From positions 1 to 64,000 of the forward strand of contig CAJKVH010000002.1 in assembly GCA_905203305.1 (NCBI GenBank): a DNA stretch of 64,000 nt. Reading direction: 5' to 3'. Position 1 is the first letter of the stretch. Every line of letters begins with the position of its first letter. Position numbers and translations under genes: made by a program. This DNA comes from an uncultured Eubacteriales bacterium. GTDB taxonomy: Bacteria; Bacillota; Clostridia; TANB77; CAG-508. Below are positions 26,088 to 35,074 of the stretch, in pieces. The notes under the pieces were generated by a model. It saw only the letters and a list, made by a program, of their open reading frames with translations, was not told where the DNA came from and searched no databases.

Positions 26088-26221
26088 TTTTTATCCTCCA
26101 AGTTTCCTTTTTTAATATAAATTTTCTTCATATATCTTCATATTATCATTTTGTATACTTTTTTGCAATTATTTTTGTAATATTTTTATATTACATTTTT
26201 ATTACAAATGGATATTTTCTT

Positions 26222-26863
26222 CTACTCAAATCTCCCATAAAACTGTCCTTGATCACATCTTGGTCTTGGAGGTCTTGGCGCTATATATGGTCTTGGTCCA
26301 CTACCAGGGCCAAAATTAGGTCCTCCTCCAGGTCCAAATCCCGGTCTACAATTTGGTCCTATACATCCTGGTCTTCCTATTAATTCTCTTAAAATTAAAA
26401 TTCTAATTAAATCATTTAATCCATTATTTCTTCTTACTTGCCTTGTTTCTTCAATTTCATTTCCACCTCTATCTTCTTTGGCAGATTCATCTTTACTTTC
26501 TCCTCTTACATCATTATTTAAAGTAATATTTAGTTCTACAGCATCTTCTGATTCTTGTATATTTTTATATACTTCTTCTACCATTTCGTCTATTACATCT
26601 TTTTCGTAATATCTATTATTTTTCATACAAACTTTTCTTACCATTGGATAAACTATTTTGTATATTTCAGGGTAATATTTTTCTAAATTTTGTACTTGAT
26701 TTGCTTCTCTTGTTTGATAACTATATGGATAATTTTGAACCATATCGTATTCATATCTTGGCTCATAATTCATTCCATAATAATTTTGTGTATACTGATC
26801 ATATGTATTTTTATATCCCCCATACGGAAATTCAAAAAAATTTTTCATATACTCTTCGTACAT
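26222..26863 (-). CDS. Tyr-rich, Gly/Pro-tailed protein, spore-coat-like
   Basis: 213 residues that I do not recognise as a named family. The N-terminal 55 residues are Tyr/Asn-rich (YDQYTQNYYGMNYEPRYEYD). The middle has one helical segment (YPEIYKIVYPMVRKVCMKN) typical of small clostridial coat or morphogenetic proteins. The C-terminus is a Gly-Pro-Arg-rich tail (GPNCRPGFGPGGGPNFGPG). No signal peptide. Composition suggests a spore coat or exosporium component, which is an inference. AGGAGG precedes the start. Confidence 0.6.
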   Translation of the reverse strand: MYEEYMKNFFEFPYGGYKNTYDQYTQNYYGMNYEPRYEYDMVQNYPYSYQTREANQVQNLEKYYPEIYKIVYPMVRKVCMKNNRYYEKDVIDEMVEEVYKNIQESEDAVELNITLNNDVRGESKDESAKEDRGGNEIEETRQVRRNNGLNDLIRILILRELIGRPGCIGPNCRPGFGPGGGPNFGPGSGPRPYIAPRPPRPRCDQGQFYGRFE

Positions 26864-26887
26864 AAATTACCTCCTTAAAAATTACCA

Positions 26888-26925
26888 TAAAAAAAGCGTC
26901 TTTGAAAATTTATTCCAAAGACTCT
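26888..26925 (-). terminator. Intrinsic terminator downstream of murD
   Basis: On the minus strand AGTCTTTG pairs with CAAAGACG-type sequence, followed by TTTTTTT. A second similar hairpin (AAATCTC...GAGATTT) lies just before it at 26938-26980. Confidence 0.8.
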
Positions 26926-26979
26926 TGATTGTTGGAAAAATCTCAATTTGGTATATTTTATTCCAAAGAGATTTTTTGG

Positions 26980-28380
26980 TTACATTTTATTTACTATATT
27001 TTTAAATTGATGTCCTCTATCATACATATTTTTAAACATATCAAAACTTGTACTTGCAGGCGAAAATAGTACTATTTGGCCAGGTTTTGCATATCTTTTT
27101 GCAAGAATTACAGCTTGCGATAAACTATTTACCATATAAATATCTATATCTTTTCCTTCTTTTTCTTGTTCTTCTTTTACTGAGTCAAATATTTTTCCAG
27201 CTGTTTGCCCCATAAGGATCAATGTTTTTACTTTGTCTAATATTGGTTTTGCAACTGGTGTATAATCTAAATTTTTGTCTGCTCCTCCTGCTATTAAAAC
27301 TATTTCTTCATCAAAAGCATTTAATCCTGATATTGTTCTTGATGGTGTAGAACTTGCAGAATCATTATACCATTTTACACCATTTATTTCTTTTACAAAT
27401 TCTATTCTATGTTCAACTCCTGGGAAACTTTTTATTACTTCTAATGCCTTTGATACATCTACAAGTGTTTTTGTTGCAGCTAATGCACAACATATATTTT
27501 CATAGTTATGCTTTCCTCTTATAGTAAGTTCTTTTGCACTTACTATATGTTTTCTTAACTTGTCATCACATTCTTTTATTACATCACCATCTACAATATA
27601 ACCATTGTCTAATTTTTCTTTTCCACTAAAGAATATTACTTTTCCTTTTGTTTCAGCTGAACAATTTTTTGTTATTTCGTTGTCATAATTTAATATTAAT
27701 ATTCCATCTCTATCTTGATATTTGAAAATATTTTTCTTTGCCTCAATATATTCTTCATAATCTTTATGTACATTTAGGTGATTTGGTGTGATATTTGTTA
27801 TAACCGATATACTTGGGCTTACTTCCATTCCCATTAGTTGGAAACTGCTTAATTCTAAAACTACTTTATCATCTGGCTTAATTTCATGTAGTTTTGTAAA
27901 TAGCGGTGTTCCTATATTTCCTCCAACATAACAGTTATATCCTGCATTTTTTAATATTTCATAAATTAATGTTGTTGTTGTTGTTTTTCCATCACTTCCC
28001 GTTACTCCTATAACTTGGCATGGACACATTTTCATAAGTAATTCTACTTCTGTTGTAACAATTGCTCCTCTGTTTGCTTCTTCTTCTAATTCTTGAACTG
28101 TAGGAAGACAACTTGGGCTACGCAATATAAGGTCAAATCCTTGTAGTTTTGATAAATATCCTTTTCCAAGTGACATTTTCATTGCATAATTTGTTACTTT
28201 ATCTATTATTTCTTTTGATATTTCCCCTATTTCTCTCGAATCAAATACTGTTACTTGTGATTTTTTTTCATGAAAATAATCAATTAAAGGTAAATTGCTT
28301 ACTCCAAGCCCTATTATTGCTACTTTTCTATTTTTTATGTATTCTTCAAATTCAATTAATTTTTCATTTTCATATTCCAA
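26980..28380 (-). CDS. murD: UDP-N-acetylmuramoylalanine-D-glutamate ligase
   Basis: Adds D-Glu to UDP-MurNAc-L-Ala in peptidoglycan precursor synthesis. 466 residues in three domains: UDP-binding (IIGLGVSNLPLIDYF), central ATPase (VTGSDGKTTTTTLIYEIL, about 120-140; NHLNVHKDYEEYIEAK), and C-terminal ligase domain (FPGVEHRIEFV, NDSASSTPSRTISGL, LIAGGADKN). Length and motifs are normal. Unusually, it stands alone here without other mur genes. Confidence 0.96.
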   Translation of the reverse strand: MEYENEKLIEFEEYIKNRKVAIIGLGVSNLPLIDYFHEKKSQVTVFDSREIGEISKEIIDKVTNYAMKMSLGKGYLSKLQGFDLILRSPSCLPTVQELEEEANRGAIVTTEVELLMKMCPCQVIGVTGSDGKTTTTTLIYEILKNAGYNCYVGGNIGTPLFTKLHEIKPDDKVVLELSSFQLMGMEVSPSISVITNITPNHLNVHKDYEEYIEAKKNIFKYQDRDGILILNYDNEITKNCSAETKGKVIFFSGKEKLDNGYIVDGDVIKECDDKLRKHIVSAKELTIRGKHNYENICCALAATKTLVDVSKALEVIKSFPGVEHRIEFVKEINGVKWYNDSASSTPSRTISGLNAFDEEIVLIAGGADKNLDYTPVAKPILDKVKTLILMGQTAGKIFDSVKEEQEKEGKDIDIYMVNSLSQAVILAKRYAKPGQIVLFSPASTSFDMFKNMYDRGHQFKNIVNKM

Positions 28381-28543
28381 TTTGGATACTTCCTTTCTTT
28401 TCTACTTAAACTATTTTATGTATTATTTTCTTTTTTGTTCATATTAGCACATTTTTTTTATTTTTACAAGGTCAAGTTTGTATGTTTTTATTAATTTTGG
28501 TTCATAATACTTATATATTCTAAGTTAAACGGAGGTGTTTAAT

Positions 28544-28615
28544 ATGTCTAAAGGTAAAAAGAACAAAAATAATAATAATTCCAAAAGCAACAATAATGAT
28601 GAAAATAATCAATAA
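28544..28615 (+). CDS. Very small Lys/Asn-rich protein (23 residues)
   Basis: ATG at 28544 with a perfect GGAGGTG eight bases upstream and a TAA at 28613-28615. The peptide begins MSKGKKNKN and ends NDENNQ. It contains no hydrophobic residues, so it is neither a signal nor a membrane peptide. A strong terminator follows within five bases. A promoter-like AT-rich stretch precedes it. The tight RBS-ORF-terminator arrangement in an otherwise empty gap suggests a real expressed mini-gene. Function unknown. Confidence 0.6.
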   Translation: MSKGKKNKNNNNSKSNNNDENNQ

Positions 28616-28618
28616 TTT

Positions 28619-28654
28619 TAAAAGCAAAGTTTGAGAACAAACTTTGCTTTTTTA
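28619..28654. terminator. Bidirectional terminator
   Basis: A perfect stem AAAGCAAAGTTTG with a GAGAA-type loop and TTTTTT. It serves the 23-residue gene on plus and the membrane protein gene on minus. Confidence 0.85.
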
Positions 28655-29152
28655 TTAATATAAAATTGTCCACAATACTAATGCCCATACTGTACTTTTG
28701 GCTATTTCTTTATCTGTAAATATATCTTTAAACTTTTCTAATGATAATTGTATTTCTTTTTGAAGGTCTGCATCATCATCTACAATATCTATTTCGTATG
28801 ATTCTATATTTTCTGCTTGAAAATATACAATAAATTTTTTTGGTTCATTTATTTTTGTATCTTCTATTTTTAAGTATTTTACACCAACTAATGCATCTCT
28901 TCTATTATATATTTGTACTTTTATGTATTTACCGTTTAAATCATTTTCTTCAGAACTTGTGACTTCTCCAAATATTCTACCATTTACTTTGGTTGATTGT
29001 GCTACATCTACTTTGGTTTGATTTGGCAAATCTGCTTTTGGTTCTATATCTTTATATGTTGAATTAAATCCTATATATGTTAATAACATTGTGAATATAT
29101 AGAATAATATTATCCATATTACGTATTTTCTGAATGTTTTTAATCTTCCCAT
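28655..29152 (-). CDS. Single-pass membrane protein of unknown function
   Basis: 165 residues: a basic N-terminus (MGRLKTFRKYV), one transmembrane helix (about 11-29, IWIILFYIFTMLLTYIGF), then an extracytoplasmic beta-rich domain (GRIFGEVTSSEENDLNGKYIKVQIYN, FIVYFQAENIESYEIDI). A second hydrophobic stretch closes the protein (STVWALVLWTILY). I do not recognise a family. It sits between murD and gatB without an operon partner. Confidence 0.65.
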   Translation of the reverse strand: MGRLKTFRKYVIWIILFYIFTMLLTYIGFNSTYKDIEPKADLPNQTKVDVAQSTKVNGRIFGEVTSSEENDLNGKYIKVQIYNRRDALVGVKYLKIEDTKINEPKKFIVYFQAENIESYEIDIVDDDADLQKEIQLSLEKFKDIFTDKEIAKSTVWALVLWTILY

Positions 29153-29399
29153 TTTATTTCCTCCATTTTTCTTTATATGTATATTGTACTAAAAATCCCT
29201 AAAAATAGCAAGTATTCTGCTATAATCTTAGCTTTTTTAATATATTTTCTTATAATTTAAAAAAAATTTCATATTTGGCATCATATGTATTTTTTTTATT
29301 TGCATTACCTGTGCTTTCGCTAGTATCACCAATATGTGTACTGATTTTTGTTTTTTCTTTGTATACAATACAATTATTCTTAATGAAAGGAAGAAAAAT

Positions 29400-29579
29400 A
29401 TGGACAAACTAAAAATAGAAAAAAATTCAAAAACCAATGACAGTGTTACTCGTACTATAAGAATAAGTGGTAAAACATTTGATAAAATTAGTGACTTGGC
29501 AGCTCAAAATCAAATAAGCTTTAATTGTGTTGTTAACCAAATAATTGAATTTGGATTACAAAATTTAGACGAAAAATAA
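29400..29579 (+). CDS. Small ribbon-helix-helix-type regulator
   Basis: 59 residues from the ATG at 29400, which AAAGGAAG supports; the longer in-frame start at 29334 has no such site. The sequence VTRTIRISGKTFDKISDLAAQNQISFNCVVNQIIEFGL has the beta strand followed by two helices of Arc/MetJ-like proteins, including the alternating TRTIRIS strand. No toxin partner is adjacent (gatB is convergent), so a toxin-antitoxin pair is not supported. Confidence 0.7.
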   Translation: MDKLKIEKNSKTNDSVTRTIRISGKTFDKISDLAAQNQISFNCVVNQIIEFGLQNLDEK

Positions 29580-29627
29580 AAAATAGCTAATGGATCTTTT
29601 TTGCTCCATTAGCTATTTTTTTATTTG
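29580..29627. terminator. Bidirectional terminator between the RHH gene and gatB
   Basis: AAAAATAGCTAATGGA pairs with TCCATTAGCTATTTTTT around a short loop. Confidence 0.85.
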
Positions 29628-31063
29628 TTTATTTCTTTTACAAACATTTCATTAAGCATTTTTGGATTTGCTTTGCCTTTAGTTTCCTTCATAGCTTGAC
29701 CAACTAAGAATCCTAAAGCTCTATCTTTTCCCGCTTTAAAGTCTGCTACAGATTGTGGATTATTTTCTAGTACTTTTAGCACTACATCTTTTATTGCTCC
29801 CTCATCTGAAATTTGTATCCAACCTTTTTCTTTTATAATTTCTTCTGGTTCTCTTGGAGTTTCAAACATTTCTTCTAACACTTTTTTAGCTATACTTGAA
29901 CTTATTGTTCCTTTATCAATTAATATTACTAAATTAGCTAATTCTTTTGCAGTAAATGGAATGTCATTTGGTTCCATTTCTTTTTCATTTAATATTCTTG
30001 AAATATCTGAAATTATCCAGTTGCTAACTGCTTTATGGTTTTTACAAATTTCACTTGCTTCTTCAAATAAATTTGATAAGTATTTTGAAGAAACGATAAT
30101 TCCAGCATCTTTTTCTGACATTTTATATTCGCTTAAATATCTTTCATATCTACTTTCTGGTAATTCTGGTAGTTTTTTTCTAATATCTTCTATATATTCG
30201 TCAGATAATTTAATTGCAACTAAATCAGGGTCTGGGAAATATCTATAATCTTGAGCATCTTCTTTATCTCTCATTGAAAATGTTTTTCCAGATACTTCGT
30301 CCCATCTTAATGTTTCTTGTTCTATTTTTCCACCATCTTCTAGTACATCAATTTGTCTTTCTACTTCATAATCAATTGCTCTTGTTATGCTTCTAAATGA
30401 GTTCATATTTTTCATTTCTGTACGAGTTCCAAGTTTTGTATCTGTTTTCTTTTTAACAGATACATTGACATCTGCTCTTAAAGATCCTTCTTGCATTTTA
30501 CAGTCTGAAACTTCTATATATTCTAGAATTGATTTCAATTTTTTTAAATATTTATCAACTTCTTCACTTGAAGATAAGTCTGGTTCTGAAACCATTTCTA
30601 TTAAAGGAACTCCTGCTCTATTTAAATCTACTAAACTTCCTCCTCCAAATTCATCATGGTTTAATTTTCCGGCATCTTCTTCTATATGAATTCTAAGTAA
30701 TCTTATTTTCTTTTTATTTCCATCTTTATCATCAATTTCTATATAACCATGTTCACAAAGTGGTTTATCAAATTGTGATATTTGGTATGATTTTGGTAAA
30801 TCTGGATAATAATAATTTTTTCTATCATTTTTACTGTTTCTTGATATTTCGCAATTTGTTGCAAGACCTGCTTTTACAGCATATTCTACAACTTTTTCAT
30901 TTAAAACTGGAAGTGTTCCTGGCATTGCCATACATATTGGGCATGTATGAGTATTTGGGCTTGCACCAAAAGATGTTGGACAAGAACAGAATATTTTTGT
31001 TTTTGTTGATAATTCTGCATGAACTTCTAATCCTATTACTACCTCATAGTCTTCTCTTGACAT
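29621..31063 (-). CDS. gatB: Asp-tRNA(Asn)/Glu-tRNA(Gln) amidotransferase subunit B
   Basis: GatB binds the misacylated tRNA, activates the side chain with ATP and uses ammonia from GatA. 480 residues from MSREDYEVVIGLEVHAEL. GLEVHAELSTKTKIFC with the zinc-binding Cys (CSCPTSF, CPICMAMPGTLP), YYYPDLPKSYQISQ, and DYRYFPDPDL are visible. The C-terminal YqeY-like tail includes FLVGQAMKETKGKANP. The ATG at 31063 follows AGGAGGAGAAA. An upstream reading to 31126 would only translate repeat sequence. It is the last gene of aspS-gatC-gatA-gatB. Confidence 0.96.
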   Translation of the reverse strand: MSREDYEVVIGLEVHAELSTKTKIFCSCPTSFGASPNTHTCPICMAMPGTLPVLNEKVVEYAVKAGLATNCEISRNSKNDRKNYYYPDLPKSYQISQFDKPLCEHGYIEIDDKDGNKKKIRLLRIHIEEDAGKLNHDEFGGGSLVDLNRAGVPLIEMVSEPDLSSSEEVDKYLKKLKSILEYIEVSDCKMQEGSLRADVNVSVKKKTDTKLGTRTEMKNMNSFRSITRAIDYEVERQIDVLEDGGKIEQETLRWDEVSGKTFSMRDKEDAQDYRYFPDPDLVAIKLSDEYIEDIRKKLPELPESRYERYLSEYKMSEKDAGIIVSSKYLSNLFEEASEICKNHKAVSNWIISDISRILNEKEMEPNDIPFTAKELANLVILIDKGTISSSIAKKVLEEMFETPREPEEIIKEKGWIQISDEGAIKDVVLKVLENNPQSVADFKAGKDRALGFLVGQAMKETKGKANPKMLNEMFVKEINK

Positions 31064-31082
31064 TTTTCTCCTCCTTCTCCTC

Positions 31083-31152
31083 ATTTTGGGACGTACATTT
31101 TTTTGAACTTTATCAAATTCCCCCAAAAAACTCCGTCCCCAAATGTGGAATT
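31083..31152. repeat. Degenerate inverted pair of family A repeats
   Basis: TTTTGGGACGTAC at the left and ACTCCGTCCCCAAATGTGGAATT at the right form an imperfect inverted pair between gatA and gatB. Confidence 0.7.
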
Positions 31153-31155
31153 ACT

Positions 31156-32625
31156 TTATTTTTTAAATTCTGGTTTATATTTTTCTCTAAATTTTACTTT
31201 TTGTTCGAAAGTATATGCTGCATTTAAAATCTTTTCTTCTTGGAATTTATTTCCTATTAATTGCATTCCAACTGGCATATTTTCGCTATCTACTCCGCAT
31301 GGAATTGAGATTGCAGGAACTCCTGCTATATTTATTGATACAGTACATATATCTGCTAAATACATTTCTAATGGATTGTTCGATTTTTCTCCTATTTTAA
31401 ATGCTGTTACTGGTGATGTTGGTGTAAGTATTACATCATATTTTTCAAATGCTTTGCTAAATTCATTTGATACAAGTGTACGAACTTGTTGAGCTTTTTT
31501 ATAATATGCATCATAATATCCTGATGAAAGTACATAAGTTCCTAAAATAATTCTCCTTTTTACTTCTGGTCCAAATCCTTCACTTCTTGATTTTTTGTAA
31601 ATTTCTTTTAGGTTTGAATATTCTTTTGTTCTATATCCATATCTTATTCCATCAAATCTTCCTAGGTTTGAACTTGCTTCTGCACATGCAATTATATAAT
31701 AAGTAGCTAAAGCATATTTTGCCACATCTAAAGAAAATTCTTCAATTTCTGCTCCTAATTCTTTGTAAGTTTCAATTGCATTTTTTAAATTTTCTTTTAC
31801 TTCTTCATTTATACCTTCTCCAAAGAATTCTTTTGGTACACCTATTTTTAAGCCTTTTACATCATTTTTTAATGCTTTTGTGTAATCTACTTTTTCTCTA
31901 TTTTCTGATGTTGTATCTTTTTCATCATGACCTGCAATTAAATTTAATAACATTGCACTATCTCTAACATCTTTTGTTATAGGTCCTATTTGGTCTAAAC
32001 TTGATGCAAATGCTACTAATCCAAATCTTGAAACTAAACCATAAGTTGGTTTTAATCCTACAACACCACATAAAGATGCTGGTTGACGAATACTTCCTCC
32101 TGTATCGCTTCCTAATGCCCATGGTACCATATTTGCTGCAACTGCTGCTGCTGATCCTCCTGATGATCCTCCTGGTACTTTATTTAAATCCCATGGATTT
32201 CTTGTTTTTTTGAAGTATGAACTTTCTGTTGAACTTCCCATAGCAAATTCGTCCATATTTAATTTTCCAAGTGAAACTATATTTTCATTTTTTAAATTTT
32301 CAATAACTGTTGCATCATATGGAGAAACAAAGTTCTCTAACATTTTTGATGAGCATGTTGTTTTTGTTCCTTTCATACATAAATTGTCTTTTATACCAAT
32401 TGGTATCCCTGCAAAATCTCCTAATTCTTCACCATTATCCATTTTTTCTTGTATATCTTGAACTTTCTTTTTGGCTTCATCTAAATATGTTGTTACAAAA
32501 GCCCCAACTTCTGGCTCTTTTTCATTTATTCTATCACAATAACTTTCAGTTATTTCTTTTATTGTTATTTCTTTATTTTGTAATTTTTCTTGTAACTCAT
32601 GAACTGTTAAGTCTGTTATATTCAT
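31156..32625 (-). CDS. gatA: Asp-tRNA(Asn)/Glu-tRNA(Gln) amidotransferase subunit A
   Basis: The glutaminase subunit of GatCAB, an amidase-signature enzyme. 489 residues. The Ser-cisSer-Lys triad is visible: Lys in IPIGIKDNLC (about 79), cis-Ser in GSDTGGSIRQPA (about 153) with the nucleophile Ser in the same segment (about 177), preceded by PGGSSGGSAAAVAA. Length is normal. The start at 32625 follows AAAGGAGG. Confidence 0.97.
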   Translation of the reverse strand: MNITDLTVHELQEKLQNKEITIKEITESYCDRINEKEPEVGAFVTTYLDEAKKKVQDIQEKMDNGEELGDFAGIPIGIKDNLCMKGTKTTCSSKMLENFVSPYDATVIENLKNENIVSLGKLNMDEFAMGSSTESSYFKKTRNPWDLNKVPGGSSGGSAAAVAANMVPWALGSDTGGSIRQPASLCGVVGLKPTYGLVSRFGLVAFASSLDQIGPITKDVRDSAMLLNLIAGHDEKDTTSENREKVDYTKALKNDVKGLKIGVPKEFFGEGINEEVKENLKNAIETYKELGAEIEEFSLDVAKYALATYYIIACAEASSNLGRFDGIRYGYRTKEYSNLKEIYKKSRSEGFGPEVKRRIILGTYVLSSGYYDAYYKKAQQVRTLVSNEFSKAFEKYDVILTPTSPVTAFKIGEKSNNPLEMYLADICTVSINIAGVPAISIPCGVDSENMPVGMQLIGNKFQEEKILNAAYTFEQKVKFREKYKPEFKK

Positions 32626-32641
32626 TTTTTACCTCCTTTTT

Positions 32642-32709
32642 TCCCATTTGGGGACAGATTTTTTTTAGGGAATTACTATATTCCTCCAAAAATTACGTCT
32701 CCAAAAATA
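32642..32709. repeat. Degenerate inverted pair of family A repeats
   Basis: CCCATTTGGGGACAGA at the left and ATTACGTCTCCAAAA at the right form an imperfect inverted pair in the gap between gatC and gatA. Confidence 0.7.
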
Positions 32710-32713
32710 AAAA

Positions 32714-33001
32714 TTAGTTTATAACTTTTGGTATTTTAAACATATTTTGTTCTTTTGATGGAGCATTTGCGAGCAAAGCCTCATTATCTTCAAATACCTT
32801 TATTTCATCTTTTCTAAATCTATTTTTTGCCTCATTTGCACCTATTGTTATATCTAAGTCATCAACTGGCGCATTGTTTACTACTTCGGCAAAATTTAAA
32901 ATATCTTGTAAATTTTCTAAATAGTTATCAACTTCGTCATCTTTTAATGTTAGTTGTGCTAAATTTGCTATATGCATTAATTCTTCTTTACTAACTTTCA
33001 T
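32714..33001 (-). CDS. gatC: Asp-tRNA(Asn)/Glu-tRNA(Gln) amidotransferase subunit C
   Basis: A 95-residue stabilising subunit that wraps between GatA and GatB. The helix ELMHIANLAQLTLKDDEVDNYLENLQDIL and the LRKDE-like FRKDEIKVF motif are typical. It follows aspS by 15 bases. With aspS and no asnS in view, the arrangement points to the transamidation route to Asn-tRNA. Confidence 0.95.
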   Translation of the reverse strand: MKVSKEELMHIANLAQLTLKDDEVDNYLENLQDILNFAEVVNNAPVDDLDITIGANEAKNRFRKDEIKVFEDNEALLANAPSKEQNMFKIPKVIN

Positions 33002-33016
33002 TTTGGTTTCCTCCTA

Positions 33017-34765
33017 TTATTTTTTTAATATTTCTATATGAACATCTCTTAGTTGTTCTCTTTTAACAACTCCTGGTGCTCCCATCATTAAGTCTTCTGC
33101 CTTGCTGTTTAGTGGGAATGCAATTACTTCTCTTATTGTATCTGAATCTGTAAGTAACATTAACATTCTATCTATTCCAGGTGCAATTCCTGCATGTGGT
33201 GGAGCTCCAAATTGGAATGCTGTATATAATGCTCCAAATTTTGATTTTACTTCATCTTCTGTATATCCTGCCATTTCAAATGCTTTTAACATTATATTAA
33301 TATCATGATTTCTTACAGCTCCTGATGAAAGTTCTATTCCATTACATACTATATCATATTGATATGCTAAAATTTCTAGTGGATCTTTGTTTTCTAATGC
33401 TTCTAGTCCACCTTGTGGCATTGAAAATGGGTTATGGCTAAATGCTAGTTTTCCATGATCATCTAGTTCAAACATTGGGAAGTCTATTATCCAGCAGAAT
33501 TGGAATACATCTTCATCTATTAATTCTAATCTTTTTCCTAATTCTGTTCTTATTTGTCCTGCAAGTTCTGTTGCTCTTTTTTCATTATCTGCTATAAAGA
33601 ATATTGTATCATCTTTTTCTAAATCTGCAATTTTTAATAGTTCTCTCTTTAATTCTTCTGGAATAAATTTATCAATTGGTCCTTTATAACTTAAGTCTTC
33701 TTGTACTTCTAAGTAACCAAGTCCTTTCATTCCTATTTTCATTGCATAGTCTAACATTTTTTCATGGAATCCTTTTGACATATGACCTTTTACTTTTATT
33801 GCTCTTACTGTTCTATCAATAAATGGTTTAAAAGTACATTTTTTAAAGAATTCTGATAAATCTATTATATATAAAGGATTTCTTAAATCTGGTTTATCTG
33901 AACCATATTTTAGCATTGCTTCTCTATATGTGATTCTTGGAAATGGATATTTTGCAATTTTTTTCTTTGAGAATTTTTTAAATGTATTATACATTACTGG
34001 TTCAATAACTTTGAATACATCTTCTTGTGTGCTAAAGCTCATTTCCATATCTAATTGGTAAAATTCTCCTGGTGCTCTATCTGCTCTTGCATCTTCATCA
34101 CGGAAACATGGTGCTATTTGGAAATATTTATCAATTCCTGATACCATAAGCAATTGTTTAAATTGTTGTGGTGCTTGTGGAAGTGCATAAAATTTTCCGG
34201 CATGTAATCTACTTGGTACTAAATAATCTCTTGCGCCTTCTGGTGATGAACTTGTAAGGATTGGCGTTTGTACTTCTAAAAATCCTTGTTCTGTCATTTG
34301 AGATCTTAAAAATTGTAAAACCTCTGCACGCATTTTTAAGTTGTCTTGTAATTTTTTACTTCTTAAGTCTAAGTATCTGTATTTTAATCTTACGTCTTCT
34401 CTAACTTCTTGGTTTGAATTTACTTCAAATGGTAAATTTTTTGTTCTTTTTCCTAGAACTTTTATCTCTTCTATATAAATTTCTACTTGTCCTGTTTTTA
34501 ATTTTAAGTTAATTGTGTCTTCTGATCTTTTTCTGACTGTTCCATATACTGTTACAGCAGATTCTATTGGAATATGTGATACTACATCTACATCTTGCGA
34601 ATCCATAGATGTTACAACTTGTGTTATTCCGTACATGTCTCTAATATCTAGAAAAACTAGTCCTCCTAAATCTCTTATTGTTTCAACAAATCCAGCTATT
34701 CTTACCTTTTTTCCTACATCTTCTATGGAAATTTCGTTACAGGTATGTGTTTTAAACTCATTCAT
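33017..34765 (-). CDS. aspS: Aspartyl-tRNA synthetase, bacterial type
   Basis: Class IIb synthetase of 582 residues: OB-fold anticodon domain (1-105, VRIAGFVETIRDLGGLVFLDIRD), then motif 1, motif 2 (FRDEDARADRAPGEFYQLDMEMSF-type, near 220-240), the bacterial GAD insertion (about 290-420), and motif 3 (GIAPGIDRMLMLLTDSDTIREV). Genetic linkage with gatCAB suggests a non-discriminating enzyme that also charges tRNA-Asn with Asp, which GatCAB then amidates. That specificity is inferred from context only. It follows a T-box leader. Confidence 0.96.
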   Translation of the reverse strand: MNEFKTHTCNEISIEDVGKKVRIAGFVETIRDLGGLVFLDIRDMYGITQVVTSMDSQDVDVVSHIPIESAVTVYGTVRKRSEDTINLKLKTGQVEIYIEEIKVLGKRTKNLPFEVNSNQEVREDVRLKYRYLDLRSKKLQDNLKMRAEVLQFLRSQMTEQGFLEVQTPILTSSSPEGARDYLVPSRLHAGKFYALPQAPQQFKQLLMVSGIDKYFQIAPCFRDEDARADRAPGEFYQLDMEMSFSTQEDVFKVIEPVMYNTFKKFSKKKIAKYPFPRITYREAMLKYGSDKPDLRNPLYIIDLSEFFKKCTFKPFIDRTVRAIKVKGHMSKGFHEKMLDYAMKIGMKGLGYLEVQEDLSYKGPIDKFIPEELKRELLKIADLEKDDTIFFIADNEKRATELAGQIRTELGKRLELIDEDVFQFCWIIDFPMFELDDHGKLAFSHNPFSMPQGGLEALENKDPLEILAYQYDIVCNGIELSSGAVRNHDINIMLKAFEMAGYTEDEVKSKFGALYTAFQFGAPPHAGIAPGIDRMLMLLTDSDTIREVIAFPLNSKAEDLMMGAPGVVKREQLRDVHIEILKK

Positions 34766-34810
34766 TTTGTTTCTCTCCTTTAAACTTAGTTTTATTTTTT
34801 AGCTAGATAG

Positions 34811-35030
34811 ACAAAAATCGTCCACTGCTAAAAATGCAGGGACGAATAATATTATATATCCGCGGTACCACCCAAGCTTGAAAGTTTTACCGTAAAATCT
34901 TTCCTCTTTAATTTATTGCTCCAATGTGTTTCGGTTTTAGTCCGTTTTTCCAAAAGGGCTCTCAGCCTCTGACCCTTATTCTCTTATAGTAACCTTGACT
35001 GCCTTTGCATCTTCACTGCAATTCATATAT
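34811..35030 (-). promoter_or_regulatory. T-box leader of aspS-gatCAB
   Basis: The T-box core GGGTGGTACCGCGG lies at about 34860-34875 on the minus strand. The terminator downstream pairs CGTCC-CTGC with GCAG-TGGACG (34817-34845), followed by ATTTTTG. An AG-bulge-like AGAGGCTGAGAGCCC and a GGACTA that can hold a GAC (Asp) specifier lie upstream. The charging state of tRNA-Asp or tRNA-Asn would control the operon. Confidence 0.9.
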
Positions 35031-35074
35031 ATTTCTATTATAACCATTTTTTCAATTTTGTCAATAGTTTTTAG

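Noticed and set aside
29400..29579. Toxin-antitoxin module at the small RHH gene
   Set aside because: No partner toxin gene next to it. The neighbours are gatB and a lone membrane protein.
31064..31126. Extended GatB N-terminus
   Set aside because: It reads into a degenerate repeat copy. AGGAGG supports the ATG at 31063.
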